This document shows positions 1 to 7,025 of a DNA stretch of 26,319 nucleotides, piece by piece (position 1 is the stretch's first letter; the number at the start of each line of letters is the position of its first letter). The DNA lies in contig JBOGUF010000172.1 of the NCBI GenBank assembly GCA_050696075.1, forward strand, positions 1-26,319. Reading direction: 5' to 3'. The notes under the pieces are model-generated. The model had not been told where the DNA came from and made no database searches. It was given only the letters and a program-made list of their open reading frames with translations. This DNA is from JBOGUF01 sp050696075. GTDB taxonomy: Bacteria > Chloroflexota > Chloroflexia > Thermomicrobiales > UBA6265. Both the position numbers and the translations under genes were made by a program.

Positions 1-48
1 CGTGAGTCGTGAGAAACGACGAACGAGCTACTCACGACTCACGACTCA
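1..48. repeat. Heptad inverted-repeat element A
   Basis: The arm at 2-13 (GTGAGTCGTGAG) is perfectly complementary to 31-42, around a 17-nt loop at 14-30. The right side is made of 7-bp units (ACTCACG repeated). The last unit contains the TGA stop of the permease gene that ends at 46. Architecture (7-bp units, inverted arms, loop with an ACGACGAACG core) matches the elements at 1159-1254, 6963-7025, 11849-11892 and 13011-13069, although the heptad sequence differs. It may continue beyond the left edge of the window. Confidence 0.7.
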
Positions 49-1146
49 TCGTTGGAACTTGACCCGCGGGTCGATCAAGGGCAACGCCAGGTCGATGAGC
101 AGGTTGAGGGTGAGGACGAGGAAGATCAGGAGACCGACGATCGCCTGAGCCGTGTTGACGTCCTTGATCGAGATCGCGTCGACCAGCAGGTTGCCGAGAC
201 CGGGGTAGCGAAAGAGGCGCTCGATCAGCACGTTGCCGTTGATGACGCTCCCCATGACGATGCCGAGCGCCGCGATCTGCGGCAACCAGGCATTACGCAT
301 CACGTAGCGGGTGAGGATGCGCCAGGGCGAGAGCCCCTTGGCTCCGGCGTAGGTCAAATAGTCCTCGCCCAGGATGTTCACCACCAGGGCGCGGGTGCCG
401 ATCAGCCAGTTGGCGACGGCGACGATCATCGTCGCCAGCACCGGCAGCGTGCCGTGCTTGATCACGCTCCAGATGAAGTCGAGGCTCCACCCCGGCGACA
501 GGCTGGCGTCGTAGGCGCCGTTCGCCGGAAAGATCGGCGCCCGGTAGGCGAGCATGACGACGAGGAAGAGGGCCACAAAGTAGGCGGGTACGTGCGAAAT
601 CACCAGCGAGAGGTTGGTGATCCAATTGGCGACGCGGGAGGTTCGCGCCCAACCGACGAAGCTGCCGGCGACGATGCCAATCACCCAGCCGAGCAGCGTC
701 GCCGTGCCGATCAGCCCGAGCGTCCAGGGCAGGGCGCGCAGCACGAGGTCGCTGGCCGGACTCGGATAGCTGAGGACCGACGGGCCGAAGTCCTGGTAGA
801 GGACGACCCGCTCCAGATACCGGACGTACTGCTGGAAGAGGCTGCCGTCAAGCCCAAAGGCCTTCTCGTAGAACTCGACGAGCTGCTGCGATTCGTCCTG
901 GGCGGTGTACTGCCCGCGGGACTCGAACTCGGCGATCATCGCGGAAATGGGGTCGCCCGGAATCAGGCGAAAGAAGAAGAACGAGGCCGAGATCGACCCC
1001 CAGAGGGTGATCAGGTACAGCCCAAAGCGCCGGGCGACGTAGGCGACGGTCGGACTGATCCGCCGTCGCCCCTCGACCAACTCCGCCAGCTCCGCCTCTT
1101 CAAATGCCACCGCCTCCGCGGTCGTCGTCGGTACCTGGATCGACAT
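46..1146 (-). CDS. ABC transporter permease, DppB/OppB family
   Basis: Inner-membrane permease subunit of a peptide/opine/nickel-type ABC importer (366 aa). The core begins at about residue 36 with a first membrane segment (residues 41-62) ending in the RLIPGDP motif typical of DppB-like proteins. Further hydrophobic segments lie near 140-165, 178-200, 233-252, 291-312 and 334-356. The cytoplasmic loop that contacts the ATPase is visible at about 268-290 (GAKGLSPWRILTRYVMRNAW). The N-terminal 35 acidic residues are an extension beyond the usual family start. The start is an ATG with AAGGAA a few bases upstream. It follows the family-5 binding protein gene, its natural partner. The DppC partner and the ATPases are not in the window and would be expected further left. 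Family assignment is firm; substrate is unknown. Confidence 0.93.
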   Translation of the reverse strand: MSIQVPTTTAEAVAFEEAELAELVEGRRRISPTVAYVARRFGLYLITLWGSISASFFFFRLIPGDPISAMIAEFESRGQYTAQDESQQLVEFYEKAFGLDGSLFQQYVRYLERVVLYQDFGPSVLSYPSPASDLVLRALPWTLGLIGTATLLGWVIGIVAGSFVGWARTSRVANWITNLSLVISHVPAYFVALFLVVMLAYRAPIFPANGAYDASLSPGWSLDFIWSVIKHGTLPVLATMIVAVANWLIGTRALVVNILGEDYLTYAGAKGLSPWRILTRYVMRNAWLPQIAALGIVMGSVINGNVLIERLFRYPGLGNLLVDAISIKDVNTAQAIVGLLIFLVLTLNLLIDLALPLIDPRVKFQR

Positions 1147-1158
1147 GCCGGTTCCTTG

Positions 1159-1254
1159 CGAGGCGTTAGGGCTGAGGCGTTAGGCGTTAGGGGCTACGTC
1201 GTCGTTCCCCTAACGCCTAACCTCTAACGCCTAACGCCTAAACCCTAGCGCCTA
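1159..1254. repeat. Heptad inverted-repeat element B
   Basis: This fills the space between two minus-strand genes. The left arm has GGCGTTA-type units (1162-1193), the loop is CTACGTCGTCGTT (1194-1206), and the right arm has TAACGCC-type units (1207-1250). A 14-bp perfect stem pairs 1180-1193 with 1207-1220. The outer right edge (GCGCCTA) contains the TAG stop of the binding-protein gene (complement of 1252-1254). The left edge stops a few bases before the ribosome binding site of the permease gene. Confidence 0.85.
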
Positions 1255-3036
1255 TTCCGTCGCGGGCTGCAAGCTCCCGATGACGAAGAGGAACTGCGCC
1301 CACCAGTTGACCGGGATGTTGTACAAGTTGTCCTGCGTCGGCCACCCGGTCCAATAGGCCGTGCCGAAGGTGAACGGGAAGACCGTCTGGATGCTTGGGA
1401 TCGCCGGCAGGTTGCGCATGAAGATCTCGAGCCCCTGGTCAAAGAGCGGCTGGTTGGCCGGGTCGTCCGGGCTGACGACCGAGAGTTGGGCGACGATCTC
1501 GTCGAGTTCGGGGATCTGCATCCGGCTGGCATTGCCACGGGTGGCGCGCGTCTCGAGCGGGACGGCGTCTTCGCTCTCGAAGTTATCGTAGAGCTCGTTG
1601 GGGTCGAAGGCCAAGCCGCAGACCCAGTGGCTGCTGACGTCGTACTGGCCGAACCCCAGGGCGTCGGAGTGGGCCGGGAAGGTCAGCCCGGTCAGCAGTA
1701 TATCGAGCCCGATGTCGGCGGCGTTGTCCGCCAGCGTCTGCGCGATCTGATACTCCTGCACCGTCGTCCCGCCGGGGACGATGATGTTGATTTGCAGATC
1801 CTCGCCGTTCATCTGCCATCGGTCGTCGCTCTTCGTAGCGCCCGCGGCGGAAAGCATCTCTTCGGCCCGCGCCGGGTCGAAGGTCAGCGCGTACTGCTGC
1901 TGAATGTCGGCGTTCGTCCACTTCTCGTTGGAGGCGTAATCGGCCCAGGGGTAGAGAGCCGGCCGGGAAGGCGGCAGCCAGACCGAATCGGCGATCGCTT
2001 GCCGGTCGATCAGATAGGAGATCGCCCAGCGACCCTCCGCCGTCTTGAAGAGGCCGGAGGGTGAATCGAAATTCGGGAAGAAGCAGCGCGGGCAGGGATC
2101 GACGAACTCGATCGCGATCACTTTGTCGTAACTCTCGACGATCACCTGCTGGTTCAGGTAGCCGATCGCGTCGATTTGGGCGACGTCGATGTTGCCGCGC
2201 GTGAACTCCTGCACCGCCGCGTCCGGCGGCAACGCCTGCCGGAAGACGGCGAACTCCGGCCGCGGGTCCAAATTCGCCTTGTTCCAATAGTCGGGGTTTT
2301 TCCGCCAGACGAACATGAACTGGTCCGGGATCGTGCGGTCGAGCACGTACGGGCCGGTCCAGACCGGCGGGTTGTTGGCGAAGGTCAGAGGATCCTGCCC
2401 CTCCCAGATATGCTTCGGCACCACCCGCAGACCGTCGAAGACGATGCCCGCGATGAAGACGTAGTGAAACCGCGGCCGCGTCCCGTTGAGGGCGAAGACC
2501 ACCGTTTGCGGATCGGGCGCCGTCTCGCTGGCGATGTTCTCGACCACCGTCGCGTTGCCGGTGAGACCCTCGCTGGCGCGCAGCATCTCGACGGAGAAGA
2601 GAACGTCGTCCGACGTGAACGGTTGGCCGTCGCTCCACCTCGCGTTGGGGTTGAGCTTCAGCGTCAGCTCGGTGAAGTCGGCGTTGTAGGTCCAACTCTC
2701 TCCCAGCCAGGGGATGATTTCGCCCGTCTGGAAGTTGGCGTAGAACATGCACTCGCGGCAGAGCTGGTTGACGCCGAAGTGCCATGCCTCGCCGTTGGGA
2801 ATATACGGGTTGAAACTGTCGTAAACGTTGGTTTCGGTCGTCTCGACGATGACGGTCTGCTCCCGCGGGGTCGGGATGTTCGCCGCGCCGCCTTGGAACC
2901 GCATCAGCGTCGGGCCGCCGTGATGACCGTCGTGCGCCCTCGCCCCACGCCCGGCCAGGGCGGTGGCCGCGATGCCCGCCGAGGCGCCGGTCAGGAATGT
3001 CCGCCGCGGAAACCGTCGTCCAATCTTCGCGTTCAT
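1252..3036 (-). CDS. ABC transporter substrate-binding protein, family 5 (Tat-exported)
   Basis: Extracytoplasmic solute receptor of the SBP_bac_5 family (594 aa), the type used for peptides, opines, nickel and some oligosaccharides. The N-terminus has a twin-arginine signal: basic stretch, RRTFLTG, then a hydrophobic segment to about residue 34 (AGRGARA). The family signature region is visible at about 100-170 (GESWTYNADFTELTLKLNP, then WSDGQPFTSDDVLFSVEML). A late aromatic segment follows (TAYWTGWPTQDN). The length is usual for the family. The ATG at 3034-3036 has AAGGGAG upstream. It lies upstream of the DppB-like permease in transcription order and downstream of a sugar-type MalG permease. 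Substrate cannot be told from sequence; the sugar-type neighbours suggest a carbohydrate or glycoside rather than a peptide, but that is inference. Confidence 0.92.
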   Translation of the reverse strand: MNAKIGRRFPRRTFLTGASAGIAATALAGRGARAHDGHHGGPTLMRFQGGAANIPTPREQTVIVETTETNVYDSFNPYIPNGEAWHFGVNQLCRECMFYANFQTGEIIPWLGESWTYNADFTELTLKLNPNARWSDGQPFTSDDVLFSVEMLRASEGLTGNATVVENIASETAPDPQTVVFALNGTRPRFHYVFIAGIVFDGLRVVPKHIWEGQDPLTFANNPPVWTGPYVLDRTIPDQFMFVWRKNPDYWNKANLDPRPEFAVFRQALPPDAAVQEFTRGNIDVAQIDAIGYLNQQVIVESYDKVIAIEFVDPCPRCFFPNFDSPSGLFKTAEGRWAISYLIDRQAIADSVWLPPSRPALYPWADYASNEKWTNADIQQQYALTFDPARAEEMLSAAGATKSDDRWQMNGEDLQINIIVPGGTTVQEYQIAQTLADNAADIGLDILLTGLTFPAHSDALGFGQYDVSSHWVCGLAFDPNELYDNFESEDAVPLETRATRGNASRMQIPELDEIVAQLSVVSPDDPANQPLFDQGLEIFMRNLPAIPSIQTVFPFTFGTAYWTGWPTQDNLYNIPVNWWAQFLFVIGSLQPATE

Positions 3037-3054
3037 GAGCTGCTCCCTTGCTTC

Positions 3055-3093
3055 TCGCTACGAGCCGCTAGCGGCTAGCCACTAGCTCCCTAA
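3055..3093. repeat. Heptad-like palindromic element C
   Basis: This short intergenic stretch has 7-bp periodicity (TAGCGGC, TAGCCAC, TAGCTCC, TAAGGCC from 3069) and contains the palindrome GCCGCTAGCGGC at about 3064-3075. It sits directly upstream of the binding-protein ribosome binding site, like the other heptad elements. Unlike them it does not touch a stop codon: about 60 bp of unremarkable sequence separate it from the permease stop at 3155. Membership of the family is inferred from the period and position. Confidence 0.45.
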
Positions 3094-3154
3094 GGCCTGC
3101 CAACAGCGCCAAGCTCTGCTCGTCCGTTCCACCTCCCTTGCTCCTGGTTCTTGC

Positions 3155-4048
3155 TCACCCCTTGATCCCGGTCAGCGCGATCCCCTGGATGAAATAGCGC
3201 TGGGCGATGAAAAACAACATGAGAATGGGCGTGATCACCATCGCCGAGGCGGCCATCAGCAGGTGCCACTCGGAGGTATAGAGGCCCTTGAACTGGGAAA
3301 GACCGAGGGCCAGCGTGAATTGCCGCTCGTCGGTCAGGTAGATGAGCGGGTTGAGAAAGTCGTTCCAGGTGAAGAGGAAGGAGAAGATGGCGACGGTAAT
3401 CAGCGCCGGGCGGCTGAGCGGGATGACAATGTCCCACAAGATGCGCAGCGGATTGGCCCCATCGAGCATCGCCGCCTCGTCGAGGTCGCGTGGGATCGCC
3501 CGGAAGAACTGGCGCAGCAGGAAGATGTAAAAGATGTGCCCGCCGCACCAGGCCGGCAGCGTCAGCGGCACGATGGTGTTGGTCAGCCCCAGTTCCGACC
3601 AGAGGATGAAGGTGGGAATCAGGGTGACGGCGTAGGGGAGCATCAGCGTCGTCATCAGCACGGCGAAGACGACGTCGCGCCCCGGCCAGCGCAGCCGGGC
3701 AAAGCCGTAGGCCGAAAGCGAGGCGGTGATGACCGTCCCGGTCACCACCAGCAAGGCGATGCGCAAGGTATTCAGGAAATAGCGGACGGCGGGCACCGTC
3801 TCGAAGACGTCCGGGTAGTTGTCCCAGCTCCACGGCTCCGGGAGCCACTCCGGTGGGAAGATGAATATCTGCTCGATCTGCATAAAGGAACTGCGCACCA
3901 GCCAGGCCAACGGCAGCAGCATGACCGCGCTGCACGCCAGACAAAGGAGATAGGTCAGCGTGACGCCGATCCGGCGCCGTCCGTGCTGCCCGACCCTTGG
4001 TCGCCGCCGCGCTTGCGCCCGCGCCCGCGCCTCAACCCGCGTCGTCAT
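3155..4048 (-). CDS. Carbohydrate ABC transporter permease, MalG family
   Basis: Inner-membrane permease subunit of a CUT1-type (di/oligosaccharide) ABC importer (297 aa, usual length). After a very basic N-terminal 27 residues, membrane segments lie at about 28-50, 93-115, 127-148, 160-178, 215-235 and 250-285. The ATPase-contact loop is at about 186-213 (PRDLDEAAMLDGANPLRILW), as in MalG. The protein ends ALTGIKG, the typical MalG C-terminus (GxxxGAxKG-like). The start ATG lies 3 bp after the MalF-like stop, with AAGGAGG inside the end of the upstream gene, so the two permeases are probably translationally coupled. No ATPase (MsmK/UgpC type) is present; such importers often use one encoded elsewhere. 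Confidence 0.95.
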   Translation of the reverse strand: MTTRVEARARAQARRRPRVGQHGRRRIGVTLTYLLCLACSAVMLLPLAWLVRSSFMQIEQIFIFPPEWLPEPWSWDNYPDVFETVPAVRYFLNTLRIALLVVTGTVITASLSAYGFARLRWPGRDVVFAVLMTTLMLPYAVTLIPTFILWSELGLTNTIVPLTLPAWCGGHIFYIFLLRQFFRAIPRDLDEAAMLDGANPLRILWDIVIPLSRPALITVAIFSFLFTWNDFLNPLIYLTDERQFTLALGLSQFKGLYTSEWHLLMAASAMVITPILMLFFIAQRYFIQGIALTGIKG

Positions 4049-4051
4049 CGC

Positions 4052-4984
4052 CTAGGTCCCTCCTTCGTAGTAGACCCAGCGGGAGGACGAGCGGAAGACG
4101 AGGAAACTGAGGACCGCGATCAAGACGAAGAGGATCACCCCCAGCGCCGCCGCGTAGCCCATATCCCCCTGTTGGAATGCCTTGCGATAGAGGTAGAGGC
4201 CGTAGAACAATGTGGAGTTGTTCGGCCCACCGTCGGTCATGACGTAGGCTTGGGTGAAGGCTTGCATCGAGTCGATGATGCTGAGCACCAGGTTAAAGAG
4301 GATCGTCGGCGTCACCATCGGCACGGTCACGGTCCAGAGCCGCCGCCAGGCGTTGCCGCCGTCGACCGAGACCGCGTCGTAGAGGTGCTGGGGCACGCCC
4401 TGCAATCCCGCGAGGAAGATGATCATCATCGGTCCGACGTCCCAGAGGCTCATCATGATCAGCGACGGCAGCGAGGTGTCCGAGGCGTAGATCCATTGCT
4501 GCTTGGAGACGCCGAGCGGCTCGAAGAGCGCGTTGAGCAACCCGAAGTCGGGGTTGAACATCCAGAGCCAGACGACGCTGCTGGCGATCAAGGGCACAAT
4601 CGAGGGCAAATAGAAGATCGTGCGGAAGAGCGGCAGCGCCTTGATGCGCTGGTTGAGCAGCATGGCCAGCGAGAAGGCGACCACGATCCGCAGCGGCACG
4701 CTCACCACGGCGTAGGTGATCGTGACCCGGAGCGCCTTGCGGAAGATGGCGTCCTCGGTCAGGATCTGGTCGAGGTTGGTCAACCCGACCCAACTGGCTG
4801 ACCCCGCCACGCTCCAGTCGGTAAACGCCAGCGCGATGCTGCCGACCATCGGCCCGAGGTACCAGAAGAGGAACCCGATCAGCGCCGGCGCGACGCAGAG
4901 CAGCCCCCACATCGCCTCTGATTGGGACCGGGAGAGGCGGGCGCGGGGCCGCTCCTTCGTGGCCGTGGCGGTGAGCTCAGCCAT
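4052..4984 (-). CDS. Carbohydrate ABC transporter permease, MalF/UgpA family
   Basis: First permease subunit of the CUT1-type importer (310 aa). The first membrane segment is at about 27-54, followed by the periplasmic segment with FTDWSVAGSASWVGLTN, typical of MalF/UgpA proteins. The ATPase-contact loop is at about 198-224 (PQHLYDAVSVDGGNAWRRLW). Both the EAA-loop Gly and the order of segments are intact. It lies between its binding protein (5153-6562) and MalG partner. The ATG at 4982-4984 has GAGGG about 10 bp upstream, and this Shine-Dalgarno-like sequence belongs to the inverted terminal repeat of the element at 4988-5145. Together with the two neighbours it forms a complete import channel minus the ATPase. 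Confidence 0.95.
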   Translation of the reverse strand: MAELTATATKERPRARLSRSQSEAMWGLLCVAPALIGFLFWYLGPMVGSIALAFTDWSVAGSASWVGLTNLDQILTEDAIFRKALRVTITYAVVSVPLRIVVAFSLAMLLNQRIKALPLFRTIFYLPSIVPLIASSVVWLWMFNPDFGLLNALFEPLGVSKQQWIYASDTSLPSLIMMSLWDVGPMMIIFLAGLQGVPQHLYDAVSVDGGNAWRRLWTVTVPMVTPTILFNLVLSIIDSMQAFTQAYVMTDGGPNNSTLFYGLYLYRKAFQQGDMGYAAALGVILFVLIAVLSFLVFRSSSRWVYYEGGT

Positions 4985-4987
4985 AGG

Positions 4988-5145
4988 GAACAGCCCTCAC
5001 CTCGGCGCAGCCCTCACCCCGGCGCTTCGCGACAACTCTCTCCCGATGCGCGGGAGAGGGGACGAACGAGAGCGGCGCCACGCGCCGCGACTCCCCCTCT
5101 CCCTCCGTTAAGAGGGAGAGGGGGGCAGGGGGGTGAGGGCTGTTC
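4988..5145. repeat. 158-bp inverted-repeat (MITE-like) element with nested hairpins
   Basis: The ends are a perfect 13-bp inverted repeat: GAACAGCCCTCAC at 4988-5000 and its complement at 5133-5145. Inside are further hairpins: CTCTCCCG with its partner around 5040-5062, GCGGCGC-CAC-GCGCCGC around 5074-5090, and a 12-bp stem CCCCTCTCCCTC at about 5094-5105 pairing with the G-rich strand after TTA. No reading frame spans it. It occupies the gap between the binding-protein stop at 5153 and the permease start at 4984, and carries the likely ribosome binding site of the latter. Confidence 0.8.
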
Positions 5146-5152
5146 ATCCCGC

Positions 5153-6562
5153 CTACTGCTGTGGCGCCGCCCAGCGCCCTTGCATCATCGGGGTTGCCGC
5201 CTCGACCGCCGTGTCCATCGCCTCCTGGGCCGTCGCTTCGCCGGTGAAAAGGCTCTCCATCGCCGGCGTCACCGCTTCCTGCATGATCTGGTCGAGATTT
5301 CTCACCCAGTACTGCGGCGGCTGCTTGCCGGGGTTGTTCAGGGCGTAGTCGATGAAGACGTCGCGCGATTCGGGCGGAAAGACGCCGTCGATCGCGTCGA
5401 TCCAGGCGGCGATCTTATCTTCCTCCGTGTAGTGGGTCGACTGGATCGGCATCCAGAGGCCCTTGGCGTAGAGGTCGATCCGCTCGGGGCTATAGCGCCA
5501 GCGGTAGAATTCGTACGCCTGGTCGGGGTATTTGCAGGCCGCCGAGACGATGATCGGGATGCCCCAGCGGATCGTCGTGATCTCCTTGAAGTAGGGGAGG
5601 ACGCCGACGCTCCAATCCAAATCCTCCGTTTGGCTGTAGTCGAGGACCTTCCACATCCCGTTGAGGTCCATCGCCAGCTTGCCGGTGCGCAGCAGGATGT
5701 CGGTCGCGGGCAGCGACTGCGACTGCGCGGGCGTCGGCGCGACGTGGTGGACGTAGATCAGGTCCTGCATCTTCTGGAGCGCGTCGACCGCTTCCGGCTG
5801 GTTGAGCATCAGCTGCATGCCGTCTTCGCTGGCGAAATCGCCGCCGTTGCTCCAGATGAGCGGAATCCAGCCGCCCCACCATTGCTGGAAACTGACGCCG
5901 TAGGTGTCGATCCGCTCGGGGTCGAAGTCGGGCGAGGTGGCGTTGTTGCCGTTGGAGTCCTTGGTCAATCGCTTGGCGATCTCGACGAATTCGTCCCACT
6001 GCCAGGCGTCGGCAGCCTTCGAGGGCGGCACGTCGATGCCCGCCTCGGCGAAGAGCTGCTTGTTGTAGAAGGTGAGCATGATGCCCGTCGCCAGGCTGGT
6101 GCTCATGATCTTGCCGTCGTCGTAGTAGTAGTTCGTGTTCGGCAGCAGCGTCGGCGATTCGGGGTCCGCATCGACGTAGGGCCGCAGGTCGAGGGTCTGC
6201 CCTTCCTCCGCCCAGGCGAAGGCGAGACCGGCGTCCATATAGGCGAGGTCGGGCGGCGTGCCGCCCGCCAGCATCGTCGTCACCTTCTCGCGGTAGCCGT
6301 CATTGGGAATGTACTGGGGACGAACGTTGATGTTTTCGTGCCGCTCGTTGAAGTCCTCCGTCATCACCTTGACGGCTTCTTGCTCCTGGGGCGACCCCCA
6401 GTAGGCGAAGACCAGCTCGGCGTTCTCCTGCGCCGCACCCGTCGCCGGCCGGCCGAGCATCCCGGCCGCAACCGCGGCCGACGCCCCGCCCACCAATTGC
6501 CGCCGGGTGAGCGCCAAAGGATCGCGCGCCGCCAGAGTCCGAGCCCGTGAAATTCGCGTCAT
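5153..6562 (-). CDS. Extracellular solute-binding protein, family 1 (Tat-exported)
   Basis: Sugar-type substrate receptor of the SBP_bac_1 family (469 aa) for the MalFG-like permeases that follow. The N-terminus carries a twin-arginine signal (LTRRQLVGGASAAVAAGMLG, about residues 18-37) with probable processing near TGAAQ. The mature protein starts ELVFAYWGSPQEQEAVKVM, the usual first beta-strand and helix of the family. A segment near residue 280-290 (LRTGKLAMDLNGMW) matches the common family motif (GKAAMxxxGxW). The ATG at 6560-6562 has AAGGAG upstream. The gene ends 7 bp from the inverted-repeat element at 4988-5145. Substrate unknown; a carbohydrate or polyol is likely given the cupin and Gfo/Idh neighbours. 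Confidence 0.94.
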   Translation of the reverse strand: MTRISRARTLAARDPLALTRRQLVGGASAAVAAGMLGRPATGAAQENAELVFAYWGSPQEQEAVKVMTEDFNERHENINVRPQYIPNDGYREKVTTMLAGGTPPDLAYMDAGLAFAWAEEGQTLDLRPYVDADPESPTLLPNTNYYYDDGKIMSTSLATGIMLTFYNKQLFAEAGIDVPPSKAADAWQWDEFVEIAKRLTKDSNGNNATSPDFDPERIDTYGVSFQQWWGGWIPLIWSNGGDFASEDGMQLMLNQPEAVDALQKMQDLIYVHHVAPTPAQSQSLPATDILLRTGKLAMDLNGMWKVLDYSQTEDLDWSVGVLPYFKEITTIRWGIPIIVSAACKYPDQAYEFYRWRYSPERIDLYAKGLWMPIQSTHYTEEDKIAAWIDAIDGVFPPESRDVFIDYALNNPGKQPPQYWVRNLDQIMQEAVTPAMESLFTGEATAQEAMDTAVEAATPMMQGRWAAPQQ

Positions 6563-6578
6563 CGCCCTGCTCCTTACA

Positions 6579-6628
6579 AGGGGTTAGGAGACACGATCCG
6601 TTGTTCCTAACGCCTAACGCCTAACACC
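6579..6628. repeat. Heptad inverted-repeat element D
   Basis: TAACGCC units (CCTAACGCCTAACGCCTAAC, 6606-6625) face a short left arm with GTTAGGA (6583-6589, complementary to 6605-6611) around a 15-nt loop. It fills the 50-bp gap from the cupin gene into the ribosome binding site of the binding-protein gene. The cupin stop codon (complement of 6614-6616) and its last residues lie inside the repeat units. Confidence 0.75.
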
Positions 6629-6946
6629 TTCGTCTTCCCGGTGCAAATGCCCCGGACGCTGCTGCCCGCGCAGCTCGTCCTCGATCCAGAACGTTCTCAA
6701 GGGACCCTCGATGATCTCGAGGATGTCGTGCTCGTCGCCCATGCGGGTGCAGAGGATGTCGCCGGGGCCGATGACGTACTCCTGCCCCTCGCTCATCACC
6801 CGCGCTTTGCCCTCGAAGACCAGCCAGTACTCGTCGGCGTCGTGGTAGTGGCGCTCCAACTCCTTGGCGTCGTGGACCACCCCGACCCCGAAGCCGCTCC
6901 ACTTCACCCACTCCGGCTTGTCCTGCATCCCCCGCGTGACCGGCAT
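6614..6946 (-). CDS. Small cupin-domain protein
   Basis: Single-domain cupin (110 aa). Cupin motif 1 is visible at about residues 31-50 (ERHYHDADEYWLVFEGKARV), with the metal-ligand pattern HxHxxxE shifted to HYHDADEYW, and motif 2 near 60-74 (GPGDILCTRMGDEHDI, with the G and H of the motif). Such stand-alone cupins next to sugar importers are often sugar isomerases, lyases or sensors; no specific reaction can be assigned. The last residues (GVRR) and the stop are encoded by the heptad repeat element at 6579-6628, so the native C-terminus has probably been replaced. The ATG has AAGGAG upstream. It lies between the Gfo/Idh oxidoreductase and the binding protein on one transcript. Confidence 0.85.
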   Translation of the reverse strand: MPVTRGMQDKPEWVKWSGFGVGVVHDAKELERHYHDADEYWLVFEGKARVMSEGQEYVIGPGDILCTRMGDEHDILEIIEGPLRTFWIEDELRGQQRPGHLHREDEGVRR

Positions 6947-6962
6947 ACGCGATCTCCTTGGA

Positions 6963-7025
6963 GCCGTTAGGCGTTACGGACTGCGTCGTCGTTCCCCTAA
7001 GCCCTAACGCCTAACGCCTAACGCC
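6963..7025. repeat. Heptad inverted-repeat element E
   Basis: Left arm 6963-6979 with GGCGTTA units, loop ACTGCGTCGTCGTT (6980-6993), right arm 6994-7025 with four TAACGCC-like units. The 12-bp stretch 6965-6976 is perfectly complementary to 7005-7016. It fills the space between the oxidoreductase and the cupin ribosome binding site, and extends into the oxidoreductase reading frame, which ends inside it (stop at the complement of 7004-7006, tail GVRR). Confidence 0.85.

Noticed and set aside
1159..1254. Telomere-like CCCTAA repeats
   Set aside because: The units are 7 bp, short, inverted and intercistronic; nothing suggests a linear chromosome end.
3263..4801. Plus-strand 512-residue open frame opposite the MalFG genes
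   Set aside because: Its product is almost only charged residues (R, E, D, Q, H), typical of an antisense shadow in GC-rich DNA, while the minus strand has clear permease motifs.
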